Shown piece after piece: positions 48,460 to 60,440 of a stretch of DNA of 64,000 nt (position 1 is the first letter of the stretch; every line of letters starts with the position of its first letter). The notes beneath the pieces are model-generated. The model had not been told where the DNA came from. It worked only from the letters and a program-made list of their open reading frames with translations, and did not search any database. A program made the translations under genes and the position numbers. The DNA comes from Tetrastigma voinierianum (Eukaryota; Streptophyta; Magnoliopsida; Vitales; Vitaceae): positions 930,001 through 994,000 of the forward strand of contig JAEQBH010000897.1 in the NCBI GenBank assembly GCA_016808115.1, given 5' to 3'.

Positions 48460-49770
48460 TTTGTCGATGGCAGGAGTGAGGCCCAGTGATGCCTTCTTAC
48501 TCCCTTTTATAGACTTGGTGACATGCGAATATCAAACTACGTCAAAGTACAAATACATCTCATAAGTCGCTTGTCAAAAGCGGTCTGTCATCGAGATATC
48601 TCCCGAAGGATCTAAGCAGCTCTGGCGCACGGAATGCTCGTCGTGTAATGTCTGATCTCGTATATTGAGCCAAAATGTGACATTTCAATCATAATGTTTT
48701 CCTCGTCTCTCCTTTTCTAACATCTCCTCGGATAATGATATTCAGCTCACATGGATCATCAAGGCGAGTATGTACCCCTAAAGCGACATAAAAACGGGAC
48801 AAATATATGAGAGGTCGTCAGACATTGGGGTACCAGGAGAAAACAAATACTCTTTAATTACGCTCAAAAACTGCGTTGCAGTCATCTCTAATTATAGAGA
48901 AATTTGTTCTTCCCTTAGAAAGTCGGAGAATAGGCTCTAGAGTATCATCAGTCTAACAATAAACACGCTAATATGTACCTTACCTTGAAAACCCCGGATC
49001 TCGGTCTCGGTCGTGGTGGGGAACATATCGGAGACAAGCTACGATCTTGCTCAGGGATCTACCTCGATACCTCTCTCACTAATCATGTAGTGAGGCTTGA
49101 AGTGCTCAAGTACTTCTTGGGATTCGATCTCTGTCTAAAGCATCGATCCTGCAGGCTTGCTCTAGGCCCTTGATGATCACCATCCTGGTTTCTGATCATA
49201 GTCCACAGACCTCGACATCCCATGCATGTGTCGCAGAAGGCAATTGTAGTAAATTTGCTCTGCGATGGGTAGCACTGGTTCTTCGACCAAGCGGCATGAC
49301 TCTATGTGATTAGGTACCGGCTTTCAGTGATAATGAAAGATGTCTTCTCCTGTCCTCGGGAGTATCATAATCGATTATAACCCAGAGAATCCATCCGTAA
49401 AAAGGCGATGCCAACATGCCTATGATTACTATCAACCGACTATGTCAATATATTGGGAGAAGGAAAATCATCCTTGAACTAGCCTTGTTGGATTTCTAAG
49501 TCCCACACAAACTACGACCTTATAGGTCTTTTTGGGAGGAACGAGGGGACGACAGTAAATATTCGATATTCGAGTCTTGGACCAACGATATGAAGTCAAC
49601 ACTAAGTTGCTTTTGAATCTACTCACTTCCTTGTAAACTCCATCGAGGTGTATCGCCTCAATTTTTTGCTTATGGGTTCTAACATGTGGCCTGAAGTGGT
49701 AGATGATGTGAGACTATAGAGGGTCGAGGTGCAGCGTGTCCTCATATGACCATCACCAAAACATCAGAAT
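48460..49770 (-). pseudogene. Reverse transcriptase and RNase H remnant of element B
   Basis: In minus-strand order: WSYED..LDPL (about 49760-49700), VPPKKTYKVVVCVGLRNP at about 49545-49490 (matching VPKK.GK.RVCVDFRDLN), SFMDGFSGY-like sequence near 49400, then KNAGATYQ-like, EVYVDD-like and LNPKKC-like pieces (about 49300-49130), and RGIEVDP near 49075. The RNase H part is poorly legible. No continuous frame; the catalytic aspartates lie in broken frames. Confidence 0.8.
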
Positions 49771-52250
49771 CCATGATCTACGAGTGGCAGGAGGCAAACC
49801 TCCCTCTCATCTGAGATAAAGGAGTGAATGATCTCAACATAGTTTTCTTTGTACCAAGGTCAAGCGTCTCAAGGTCATCAAAAGGAGAGTGAAACTTCAT
49901 CTCATCGATAAAGCTATGTTGGTCGGACCGGTGGCTATCATCAAATCAGAACATGAACCATGCAGTGATATCATGAATCGTGATGTGGGTGGAATGAGGT
50001 GCTGCAATACCATGATATCATCAACAAAGAGCAATTGAATATGTTCAGTGCTCGTCCACTAGATAGAAAATGATTACATCACATCGGAGCATTAAATCCC
50101 GACAAAACATCAAAGAAAGTGGTGGGTCCCTGGCTGCCGGTTCTCCCCACGACCACGTCCCTAGAATATCAGTCCTGATATCATGATAACATCACAGTGT
50201 GCTTGCTCCATCATACGGAAGCCAAAGAAGACATCCTAAGTCATCTCTCAAAGCAAGCACAAAAAATACTAAGTCTGAGAATCTGGCTGGTGACTAAGCA
50301 GCCATCCCGGATGGCTCCTCCTCCGTAGGTAAAATTGGGATGACACTCAACCCCGTATTACCCCATGTCAGCTGTCTCATCGGAAAGCACCTGTGAAACT
50401 GAACCGCCCGGAGGGAAGGCGATCAAGGTGGTAAATGTGGGGGCCCCTGCATGGCGGGCGTGAGGCGTCTGTTTCAACATGCTTTGGACCTTCAATGGGC
50501 TCATCGATCGATCCAGCCGGGAATACGATAATGGCTCAGCCCTCACAAAATAGTCGATCGACCTATTTGTGGAACGAGGGATAGTCAAATGAATGTGATG
50601 AAGTGGTCGACCCTCTCTGGCATAGCATTGCCATGCACTTGAAAATCTGCCTCCACAGATTTCGTCCTAGCCAAAAGGGTGGGTGCGTGGTCCCAAAACT
50701 AGCGATAAATTCGCCTACGAAGCCATGCGTGACGCCACAAACCCAAACCCGGAGACATGTGCGACACTCCTCATCATGTCTAACTATTTGTCTTGCTATC
50801 TTCGTCAAATGACATAGTGCCAGATAAACAAAATCCCCAGGCTCATGATTCATGTCTCATCAAAAATAAAATCCCGGTCATGTGAATCATCCTTCCCATA
50901 GCTGTCTCAATAGGCTCAATTCGAATGTGCCCTCACTATTAGATTCAGGCAGTGATCTTGACCATGTGGGCGTTTACGCCAAATGAAAGGAAGATAGGAT
51001 GGCATGATACTATGGATCATAGGCGACCCTAAGAAGTAGGTTAAGGATACAGGGATCCTCAAAATAAAACAAAACACAGAAAAGCAGTGCCAATCATGGC
51101 TCGAGTCGAGGTGCCACGTCACCCTCTCACGAGTGCTTGTCATAGCTCTCACGATGCAGTGTGGATGGCTCAATCGTGGGCCCATATCCACAAACAATTC
51201 TGTTAGCAAGTAGACCAGAACATTTAAACAGATCCATTGTCACAAGAAGGGCAGAGATGGAACACGGCGACTTCGTAATAATATATGTAAAAGGTCGGTG
51301 TGGTAGAACCCTGGAGGTAAGTCATCCCTCAGAAGAAAAACAAACCTGGCAGCTACCGACCAGTGTGAGTATATGTCGGACCCTCACGGAGATGTGGTCG
51401 TGTCAACTGAATCCATTTCCAGGCCCCTAATCAAAGTCTACCATGGGTGAACAGAGGCTAACAAACTCGAATGGGGAATCTGACATGGAGGTACTACGTG
51501 GGCGCGATCTCATCATCCCTCTGTTGTCTCATCTCTAGTAGTATCAGGATCTATGGTAGAGATGGAGCCAAATTTATTGTCGAACCACTACACCACCTCG
51601 ATAACATATTGGATCTCGGTGTATCAAGCGTACCTCGGTGTGGAGTGAAATAAAGTCGAACAGGTATAACAAAACCAAAGTCAGCCTCGGTGTGGGGATC
51701 AATGGGAGTGTGCTGGCCAATAGAAACGACATATAAGTGTAGGCTCGATGGCTGAAAACTCTCATGAAACCCCATCGCCATATAACCATCATCAAATCTT
51801 TATGGGCTTCCGGGCCACCGATCATCCGCGACCAACCATATTGGATCCCAGTCTAAGACTCGACAAAATCAATGGAATGAATGCCTCCCGCATTGGAGGA
51901 GGGCCATGTGTGAGTAGGTCGGAAGGGGTTGGGCGTCTTGAGTGTCCCGACGCCTGATACAGTCGTGAGTCACGAGCAGCGTGTCTCGAGCGGTGCGCGT
52001 GTAGTATGTCCCGGGGCCCGATGATAAGCCTAATGTAGGTCCAGCATCAGAAAATGAGGGTGAACAACCTTGTGGTAACAGCCCCTCGGTGCTAATAGGT
52101 TAAAGCAATCAATGATCATCAATATGTAGACCTCACCCAACATGCCCTGGTGGGAGTGAGTGTGCATTTGTGCAGGGCTGGCGTGGCAGAGCTGTGGGCG
52201 CTGGGGGTCTAAGATAGAATATGGGGTGCTCTCTCTAATGCGGCGTGGCG
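49770..52250 (-). other. Element B between gag and RT: protease region, mostly illegible
   Basis: By position this holds the gag C-terminus, the protease and the linker to RT. Short minus-strand frames exist (for example 50853-50563), but I could not defend a protease active site. Decay by small indels is heavy. Confidence 0.5.
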
Positions 52251-53350
52251 GGTGTGGTGGAGTATGTGGAGAATTTGGTAATCTAAGCGGCGGGTGGTGT
52301 GGAAGGTCATCTTGAGCTGAACTCGAGCGTAGAGATCTGTCTGTGCATTATAGATCGTCTTGAACATGGGTGCCCCATGTCTAAAGGAAATGATGTCCTA
52401 CCTCCTGGTCTACATGATCGGATGGCTTCTTCCCCGCACTATCAAAGGAAGAATCAGACCATAAACCACCAGCGCGCCCTGCATCCTCGATACCATACAA
52501 TGCCTCTATCAAACTCGTAATCCATAATCGGTACTCCCATAAGATGTCTAGCGTAACTAGAACATGCGCTCCTCATGATCATGCTAGCTCTGTCTCTCTC
52601 GTGGATGATCAATCATGCAGATAACCTTCTCCTCCGACGGGATGAAGATGTAAGCGGATCTCGTGGGGCTCCTGCCTCATGGCCTGAAGCTCTCTGGTGG
52701 CATCTATGGCTTGATCTTGAAGAGGCGTCGGATAAACTCATGGGAAAAGATCCTCCCAAGTCCTTCTTGAAGCATCAAGGTGTGGAAGCCATTTTCTGTG
52801 CCACATTTGCTTTCGATGTGAGAACCGAGCATGATCAATGAGCCTCGTCTGACCAGTGCCCCTAAATATTGTATATGTCCTCAAATGAGTAGTGGACATC
52901 TCACCTTTATTATCTGCTTCCATGTCGAACCATAAATTAGACGGTATTGGGGTCTGGTGCACTATCAAATCCATCCACATCCACACCCTCGACCAACTAC
53001 TCAGCGTCTAAGCATCTTCACTCTCGTATCGATCTCGAAGCGATAGTCGGCTGGAATAATAGTCGCGTGTGGTGGATACACCTGAACCTGAATGACAACG
53101 AGTGCCACGGGGATGAGGCGTTGGTGCCATCGAGCCAGCCGATGGAGGTGGAGGTGGAAGATGGTGCCAGGTGTCCAAGCCGGTATCCTCACGTGTGAAA
53201 GGCGTGGGGGTCTCTTTATCAATCTCGGCCGGGCCGTATGCGCGTATCTGGGCGCGACAGTAATGACAAAGCGCCGATAACATTGCATGTTGATCCCATA
53301 TGTTTGATCGATGCGTACTAATCACCTCAACTCTAACCCACGAAGATGGT
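52250..53350 (-). pseudogene. Gag remnant of element B
   Basis: The minus-strand frame 52986-52738 ends WLPHLDASRRTWEDLFP, matching the W...L..S..TW.DL block of Tat Gag. Further on, DRASMIMRS and YARHLMG (about 52590-52535) match the next conserved block. The upstream part is rich in proline and histidine (53288-53001). Gag is the structural particle protein. Several frameshifts. Confidence 0.7.
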
Positions 53351-53367
53351 CCCAGTGTCGCCATTTT
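53351..53367 (-). other. Primer-binding site of element B
   Basis: Read on the minus strand directly after the LTR: AAAATGGCGACACTGGG. Tat/Ogre elements have TGGCGACTCTGCTGGG here, complementary to the 3' end of a tRNA-Arg. The site is recognisable but shortened by about 3 bases. Confidence 0.65.
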
Positions 53368-55132
53368 GTGGACCCCGCATTTTTAGGCTGTTATCGTTTC
53401 CCCCTTCAAAGTGAGACTCGTTTTTATTTTAAAAAAAGGAGCCATTTTAGAAAACGGTTTTAGGTCGCCACTTATTTTGTTTATTTTAAAGGAAAACAAA
53501 ATAAGAAGAAAAACCCTAAATGTGACTCCCGATAAGAAAAACCAAATTAAGAAGCGGGTCTAGATTAAGGGGTCGGGTTACTTATCGGGGAGAATTACGA
53601 TGAATGTAGCACCCCTAAGCCCAAGTCGGTCTCTACTAAACAAACTAAAAGAAAAATATGGGTTTTGACTAATCAACTAATACAGATACCAAGATAAGTA
53701 TGCAAAACACCTCAGACATATAAATAAATAATCAAACAAGTCGTATGAGAAAAATGTTAATACACTTGCCAGACGGCATATTATAAAGTATTATCAATTG
53801 GGAAACAATGTTAGTTGCAACAAATACAAACTATTCACATTCAATTAGAAATTGGTTATAAATCCTTGTGTCAAATTATTTTATTAAATGAATGTCAGTA
53901 CAAACTCATTTATATGTTTACACAAATTAACTCCCCAAGATTTATTTTATTAGGTTGTAGAATTAACCGTGTGTTTGAATTTTGAAAACCCGGTTTGAAG
54001 TGAAGTTTTGAAATTGGAGTTTGAAGTGAAATTTGAAATTTGAGATTTTTTAGTTTTAAATTTAGAAATTAGAATTTTCAAAAATTTAAGACTAAGATAA
54101 TTGATCTTGAAATTGAAGTTGGAATTTTGAAATTGATAAACGAATTTTGAAATTATGAATTTTGTAAATTTGAAATTGAGTGGAAACTAGAAATGACGTG
54201 GGTTTTGAATTTTGAAATTATGACACTTGATTTTGAAATGAGGAATTTTGCAATTTTGAAGTGAATCATTGAAAATTTGAAATTTGAAATTTGAGATTTG
54301 GAGGACTTGACTTTTAAAGTGAATTTGAATTTTAGAAAATGAAATTTGAAATTTGGATATAAAATGAAAATGAAATTCAGAAAAAAAAAATTGGGGATTT
54401 TATTAAATTGAGGTGGGTGATAGTCAATATGTTCAAGGAAAACCAAGCCAAAAAAAAAAAACAACAACAACAACCACCAATTTCTAAATAAAACAAAAAG
54501 CAATATAGTGAAAATAAAATAATAAGACTATAAATTAAACAACTAATACATATACAAGACAATTAAAAATAAAATAAATAAATAAAAATTAACTATATAA
54601 AAAATTAAAAGAAAGTAAGAAAAGCTTCTTTAGTGAAGCAGTAGTTAGGACCAAAGCATATATAACAAGTGAAATTGCCTCAAAGTTGGGATGTCCCAAA
54701 ATCCCCTGAGCCAAGATTTCCTCATGGCTGGCTGGCTTTTGAGACCGGCAGGACATAAAACCAGTGTAGGAAAGACCCCTCAATACTCCTTAAGAAGATA
54801 AATTTAAAAGACAATAGCTTTAAATTATATAGACCGATATAATTTATTCTCCAAAAATATTTAATCAAGGGCCATTAGGTTTCAACGCTTTTGGGTGGAG
54901 ACGAGCATGGTTTACTTTTCTGTGCCCAAAATCGAGGGGAGGACCCTTTTTATAGGAAAGGGAGGCCTCGCTGCTGTAAGTTTTCAAATGTGGATTGCCT
55001 CCTGAGAAAAAAAAAAATCTTAAGCGCCAAAATGTGAGACTCACGCTCTACTCACTTCCTTAATTTTTTGATGTGGGATTGTCTCCCCACTACAAAGAAA
55101 AAAGATCTAGCACTCAAAATTTGGGGTCTACA
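53367..55132 (-). repeat. 5' LTR of element B
   Basis: On the minus strand it starts TGTAGACCCCAAATTTTGAG and ends GGGGTCCACA. It contains the GGTGCTACATTCATCGTAAT block near 53600 and a TTTCAAA-rich block (54000-54400). About 1.77 kb. Confidence 0.85.
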
Positions 55133-56011
55133 CCCACCCACACCCCATAAACAAAACCACAATTAATCAAACCGGCATATCGAGCTTGATTCTCACAAAT
55201 CCTAACCATTTCTCAAAAGAGAGGGATATTTATCTAACCCAATCAAAGGCAAAACGTGCGCGCTACTAGGAAGCAACCTCAAAAGTAAGAATATCGACTC
55301 CCATATCACCTTTCACACAGTGGAAACCATAAATCCACAGCAAAATTAAGCAACCTGCATTAAAACAATAACTTAATTGACACCTTTGACAACCTCGAAA
55401 CCTCTCCACTAAAGATTTGGGGAAAAAAAATCCCTAATTGGGAAAAAAAAGACCTAATTGGAAAAACAAAACATGGGTAGGAAAGCAATAGCTTGTTTGA
55501 GGCGATATAAACAAAACCCCAACATCAAAAGAGGAAAACAAACACGAAAGTTGGGAAGCAACAAGGTCGAAAATATTGTTTTACTTTACATTAACAATTA
55601 ATGCAACAAAATTGAAGAGAGGCGATATATTGGTCAATCGACAATGCTAAGCAGTGACATCTTTTCGAAAAAAAAATCAATTCCAAAACAACATTAATGC
55701 AAAGCTTTGTTTACTGATTTCGACAACTAAACATCTTGAATACCTTTTTTTGGAGGGGAGGAAGGTGACGAGAAGGGAACAAGCGAGACGGGAAGGCTCG
55801 AGGTTGGGGCCGAAGGCAATGCGGAGAGTCGGAGGAGAACGAGAGAGAGTTCGGCGGACGTCGTAGCCTCGGTCGGTAAGCATCTACAAGAGAGTCCTCG
55901 AGAAAGATAGTATGCGCCAACTCTCCATCTTTTCCTTCCTCCATGCCATCTCTGTGATACAGCTTCCATCGCCATTTGGCACCCGGCTGACTCTCCATCT
56001 TCTCGGTTCTC
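55133..56011 (-). other. Unique gene-like segment wedged between elements B and C
   Basis: Unlike the flanking LTRs, the part at about 55745-56000 is GC-rich and, read on the minus strand, has an open frame starting MESQPGAKWRWKLYHRDG (55998-55711) that ends soon after CCAAAAAAAG/GTATTC, a donor-like site. The rest (55133-55745) is T-rich like an intron. It could be a stranded host 5' exon, captured DNA or a diverged LTR variant. I do not recognise the protein. Confidence 0.4.
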
Positions 56012-56080
56012 TACCATGTAATTTTGATGTGGGATTGTCACCCTGAAAAAAAAGTCTAGACCTCGAATTTGGGATCTACA
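56012..56080 (-). repeat. Truncated 3' LTR start of element C
   Basis: Minus strand TGTAGATCCCAAATTCGAGG..GACAATCCCACATCAAAA matches the first ~60 bases of element B's 5' LTR and follows a polypurine tract. Homology fades after CACATCAAAA. Confidence 0.75.
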
Positions 56081-56689
56081 AGTACCCCCTCTTCGATGGG
56101 AGTTCCTTGAGGCGTACTTGATATGAACAACGAGAATTAAGCAATGTGAAAGTGGAGTGAAATTAGGATGAACTCTATCTGAAAGAATAAAGAGACCCCA
56201 AAGTGTCCTGAACATTGAGCTCGGTGAAACTTCGAGCAACTAAAGGGAGTTAAAAAAAAACATCTAAAAAAATGACAAACAAAAGGGACAAAACAACTAC
56301 GAGGGCCCGGTAAAGTCGCGAAAAAGACATAGATTCCAAAGCTCTCTCTAGAAGATCCTCCCAAGGTGAAACATATCGAAACCTGAAACAAATGAAATCG
56401 GTGAGCGAAATTGGGTGACAGAATGGTCATATGCACTATACCAATAATTAACACCCGTCATGGACAAACTACATGCATGTAGTAGAAAATACGACCATGA
56501 GGAAATAAACCATATGATCAAGTGTGCTACGGAAGTTTGAAATATGGTAGAGGCATCAGAATGTCTGGTCTGAAACGAGAAAATACAAACGTGAAACACA
56601 GACGCCCTTATCCCGAATGTAGAAGGTAGAAGTGAGTGCGAGCGCCTTTATTTATAGAGGAAGGCGAGAGTGCGAGGCATTCTAAATGT

Positions 56690-58085
56690 GATCTTGTAAG
56701 CGTGATGCGGATGGGTCTGAACATATGATCCAATGAGAAGTGAAGTCTGAGCTTGTGTAAGAGACAAGGCACAGGCGTGGGTTTAACGTGTTTGGCTCAG
56801 ATGATCTGGATGAGTGTTGTGATGTCAGTAGGGCGAGTCGAGCGATATCTGGTGAAGCCTAAGCAGTCGATCGATGTGCTTCATAAGTGTGATGTGGGAT
56901 GAAGTCGAGACATCGATCCCATATAAAGGTGGTCTGACGCGATATGAACAAGACGAAGTCGAGCGATCGATCTGGTCTTGTAAATGTGTGATACGGATAA
57001 GAGTCTTAACATCTTATCCATATGGTAGTCGAGCAGCGTGTCATGAAAGAAAATGAAAATAGACGACTTTGTTGTGTAACAAATGTAATTATGAATGAAA
57101 GTCTGAACATCGATCCCATATAAAATGGTCGAACTCTTGTCTGAGAAGGCAGTCACAAGCGTCTGAACACAACTAAGGTAAAGAGATGTGATCTTGGGAT
57201 GGAAGTCACGAACATCGATCCATATGGGCGAAGTCTTTGGGCGCGTCTGAGGCGAGAATACGGAGCATCGACTCTTTGTGCTGGCAAATGTGATCACCGG
57301 GATGAGTGCGAACATCTGATCCGTATAGAGGCGAAGTCGGGCTGGCACGATATGCGGCGAAGTGCAGGCGTGCGACCTGGCTGTCTTTGGCAAATGTGAT
57401 CACGGATGAAGTCACGAACAACCGATCCATATAGAGAATGATCGGCTGTGCGATATCTGAGAGAAGGCAGTCTGTCTGACTTTCTTGTCTTTAGCAAATG
57501 TGATCTCGGATAAGTGCGAACATCGATCCATATGGTGGTCGGGCGTTATGCGGAAGAGGCGAGTGCGAGCGTCGACTTCTTGTGTAGCAAATGTGATGCG
57601 GATGAGAGTCGTTCATCGATCCCATATAGGTAGTCCCGAGCGCGATATACGAGCGAGTCGTGATCGACTTCTTTGTCTTATGATGATGCGGGATGATCCC
57701 CGAACATCTTATCCATATGAAATGAGAGTGCGGGCGCGATGTCACGGAGGCGAGGGAGTCTGAGCCGTCGGCGCGGTGCTATGCGATGTGTCTGAGGATG
57801 AAGTCGAACCTCCGATCCATATGAGGCAGTCTGAGCGCCTTGATGCCTTGTGACAGAGTGCGGGCCGTCGACTCTTGGTGCGAATGTGATCTACGGGATG
57901 AAGTCTGAGACATCGATCCATATAGAAGGCGAAGTGCGAGCGCGTGTCTGACGAAGTCGAGCGTCGAGCATCTTTGTATGGCAAATGTGATGCAGTTGAA
58001 ATTACGAGACATCGTCCATATGAAGACAAAGTGCAGTGCGATATGTAAGCGATCCCGAGCGCTGTGAAGATAGTAAAGGCGAAGT
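56690..58085 (-). repeat. ~100-bp tandem array of element C (about 12 copies)
   Basis: CCATAT words at about 56910, 57016, 57115, 57217, 57325, 57425, 57526, 57618, 57711, 57817, 57917 and 58013 are 92-108 bases apart. Each monomer also has CAAATGTGAT..GGATGA and a GAAGTC(T)GAGCG word. The same monomer as in A and B. Confidence 0.9.
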
Positions 58086-59289
58086 TAGAAGAGAGGTATA
58101 CTGATATGACATCAAACATAACATAGCGGTCGAAATGTCATAACAATGAAACATATCCCACCGATAAGAAGCTATCACGGGTTTCGTCGACCCGCGTCGA
58201 ATGATCGAAGATAGAGATATGCTTGATGTATACATCAAAAACATGATGAAATCCGAAAATGTCATAACAAGACTCATCACTCTACGATAACGTTGTATGC
58301 ACGAACAAACAAATTCAGATGATCTTGGCGGATGAGGATATTAAGTGTGACATGTGTGTCGATAGAGATCATGAGTGAGAGCCCCCAGAATGTCAAAATA
58401 TGGCTCGACATCTCAACAAAATTTGTCTACACAAACAAACACATCAAATGATCCCGAACCGAATGGGGTATGCTTGATATGACATGTCGAGGAATCAGTC
58501 TAAATCTACGCATCCCCAAATATGAACAATCTCGGGTCATACAGAACCCATGACTAGAGATGGATCCCAAGCTGCAAGGCATCTCCCCTAGAAAAGCCAC
58601 GTAATAATGTCGGATATTAGGCCAGTCTCACAAATACCTATCAAAGTAGATCTTTGTCAAAGAAAGCATTAAAATCCCATGGTCTCGGGGTGGTCTGCCA
58701 AACACGGACCGTAATGTAGGCTTAGGGTGATAAGGTAAAAGAAATGAAGGGAAACTAGGCTTAAACACCCAATGATCAATCCCATGCTCTCGTGTGTGGA
58801 ATGCCACATGCATAAGAAGTCTAATGAGCCATGGGCACAAGAACATCCAATGGTGCTAATATTAATAATGTGATACAAAAAGTGTAACATGTGGTGAGAT
58901 GGGTAAGAGGAAAAGGATGTAGAGTAAAACATTAAACTCTAAATCAATAAACATATGAGGGTGATAAATGTGAAAATGAGATGTATGAAATTAGAAGATA
59001 AATAGCAATTATTGGAAAAAATGTGATGATATGATAGATGCAAATCCTTTGCATGGGGAGAGACATACGTCGACAATTGGATGATGAATATGACACTAAC
59101 TCGAAGCCCCTAGGAGAGAATCAGTCATCTCATATACCACTAACAAAATCTCAAAGTAAACACATGATACTAGGATCTCAGGAAACCCACATACGAACTC
59201 CCACAAGTAATACATACACTAAAGACAATGATCCTCATAAATCCACATACGAACTGAGGAATCTTTTATCACTGAATCGTATACGTGCG

Positions 59290-59355
59290 CATTTATTTAT
59301 TTATTTTTCTTTTCTCTTTTTTCTTCTTTCTTTTTTTTTTTTTTTTTTTTTTTTT
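59290..59355 (-). repeat. A-rich tract of element C (T-rich on plus strand)
   Basis: ATTTATTTATTTTTCTTTTC.. followed by a T run; the same position relative to integrase and array as in A and B. Confidence 0.75.
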
Positions 59356-59899
59356 GCGCATAAGCTGAATCAGAAACAATGAGAGACAAACCAATATGAC
59401 AATAAATGGAACATATCTCCAAGCACGAAAGATCCTGATAAAACAACTCCAATGAAATGACATGGCCTCTCGACTAAAAGTCTCACAGATAAATGTCGAT
59501 GGAATAGTGAGAGGGATGGCCCGACAAACCCCCCATGCGATAGGTAGATAGATCATCCAATCTAGAGTGGGAAGGGAATGAGATAGAGCAGTCGAGATAG
59601 AAAAGTGGGTGAAAACATAGAAACTATGGAAATAGAAAGCGGATACAAGAAGTGAATGTGGTAAGGCGATATAAAGGCATGTCAATATGTCCACCTTCGA
59701 AAGATCATCAAGGCATCCACACCAAGACCCCCTATCAGTGTGAAAAAAAGGTAAACGCAAGCTATAAGAAGAAAAAAATAAGGCCAAAATAGCGTGCTTG
59801 AAGACTCAATAGACTATAATGGTAAAAAAAAAAATGTAGTAACAGTGACTAAGGTACTGTATTACTTGAAACTAATGCCACACCATCCCTGCGACAAGA

Positions 59900-60440
59900 T
59901 TCACCAAAGCGTAAAACTTTTCGGTTAGTCCACATTAGTTGGCTACGAGAATTGGTTTCATCTAAGTCCATCAACCAATACGACTCCCTCACGAGATTGA
60001 CTCTCTGACAATGTAGATTAAAAGGCTCCGGACAGATTTTAAAACTTCCCTAAATTCAGTGACTGATCTGAGGGACTCTCAAAACCAAATCGCCTCATTA
60101 TGAAAAGTGGTCTAAGAAACGACAGCTTTTGAAAGAAACGGGCCATCTTCCTTTAGTAAGCCTGAATGGTCAATGACTCTCAATCTCCTCTCATCCCAAC
60201 AATTTCAGATGATCCGGTAGTGGTAGACCCCTCGCCTTTGAGGTGTTCACTCTAGGGTTACTCTCAGGATCCCATCTCTATCTCCAACGAATAATACCCT
60301 CCAACCTTATAAACAAGTAGGTGTAGCTCGCGTAAGTCTTGAAATGAGTGCGATACGCGTAATACGAGGCTGGGATTAATCTTGAAAGTCTCGATCATCT
60401 TGTTACATGGGTGGAGGCAGTGTGCCCAGAGATCTCCAGT
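59900..60440 (-). pseudogene. Integrase ends of element C, core deleted
   Basis: The minus strand passes from CATGGGTGGAGGC-type sequence (the zinc-finger side, HAPP-like) at about 60420-60400 straight into KMIET-like sequence, skipping the catalytic core that A and B retain. It then reaches the C-terminal TNVDQLK-like end near 59935-59960. Non-functional. Confidence 0.65.

Larger units (their letters stand above)
41374..55132 (-). mobile_element. Element B: Tat-clade Ty3/gypsy LTR retrotransposon, most complete copy
   Basis: Read on the minus strand: 5' LTR (55132-53367); a primer-binding site whose TGGCGAC..TGGG matches the TGGCGACTCTGCTGGG word of Ogre/Tat elements (tRNA-Arg primed); gag; a poorly legible protease region; RT; RNase H; a second RNase H; integrase; an A-rich tract; a ~100-bp tandem array; and the 3' LTR (42990-41374). 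It is about 13.8 kb. The order and the extra RNase H identify the Tat lineage. Every frame is broken many times, so it is not active. Direct target duplications were not seen. Confidence 0.9.

Noticed and set aside
53001..53364. Two overlapping minus-strand frames rich in Pro, His and Ser
   Set aside because: They are the N-terminal gag region of element B in alternative frames, not separate genes.
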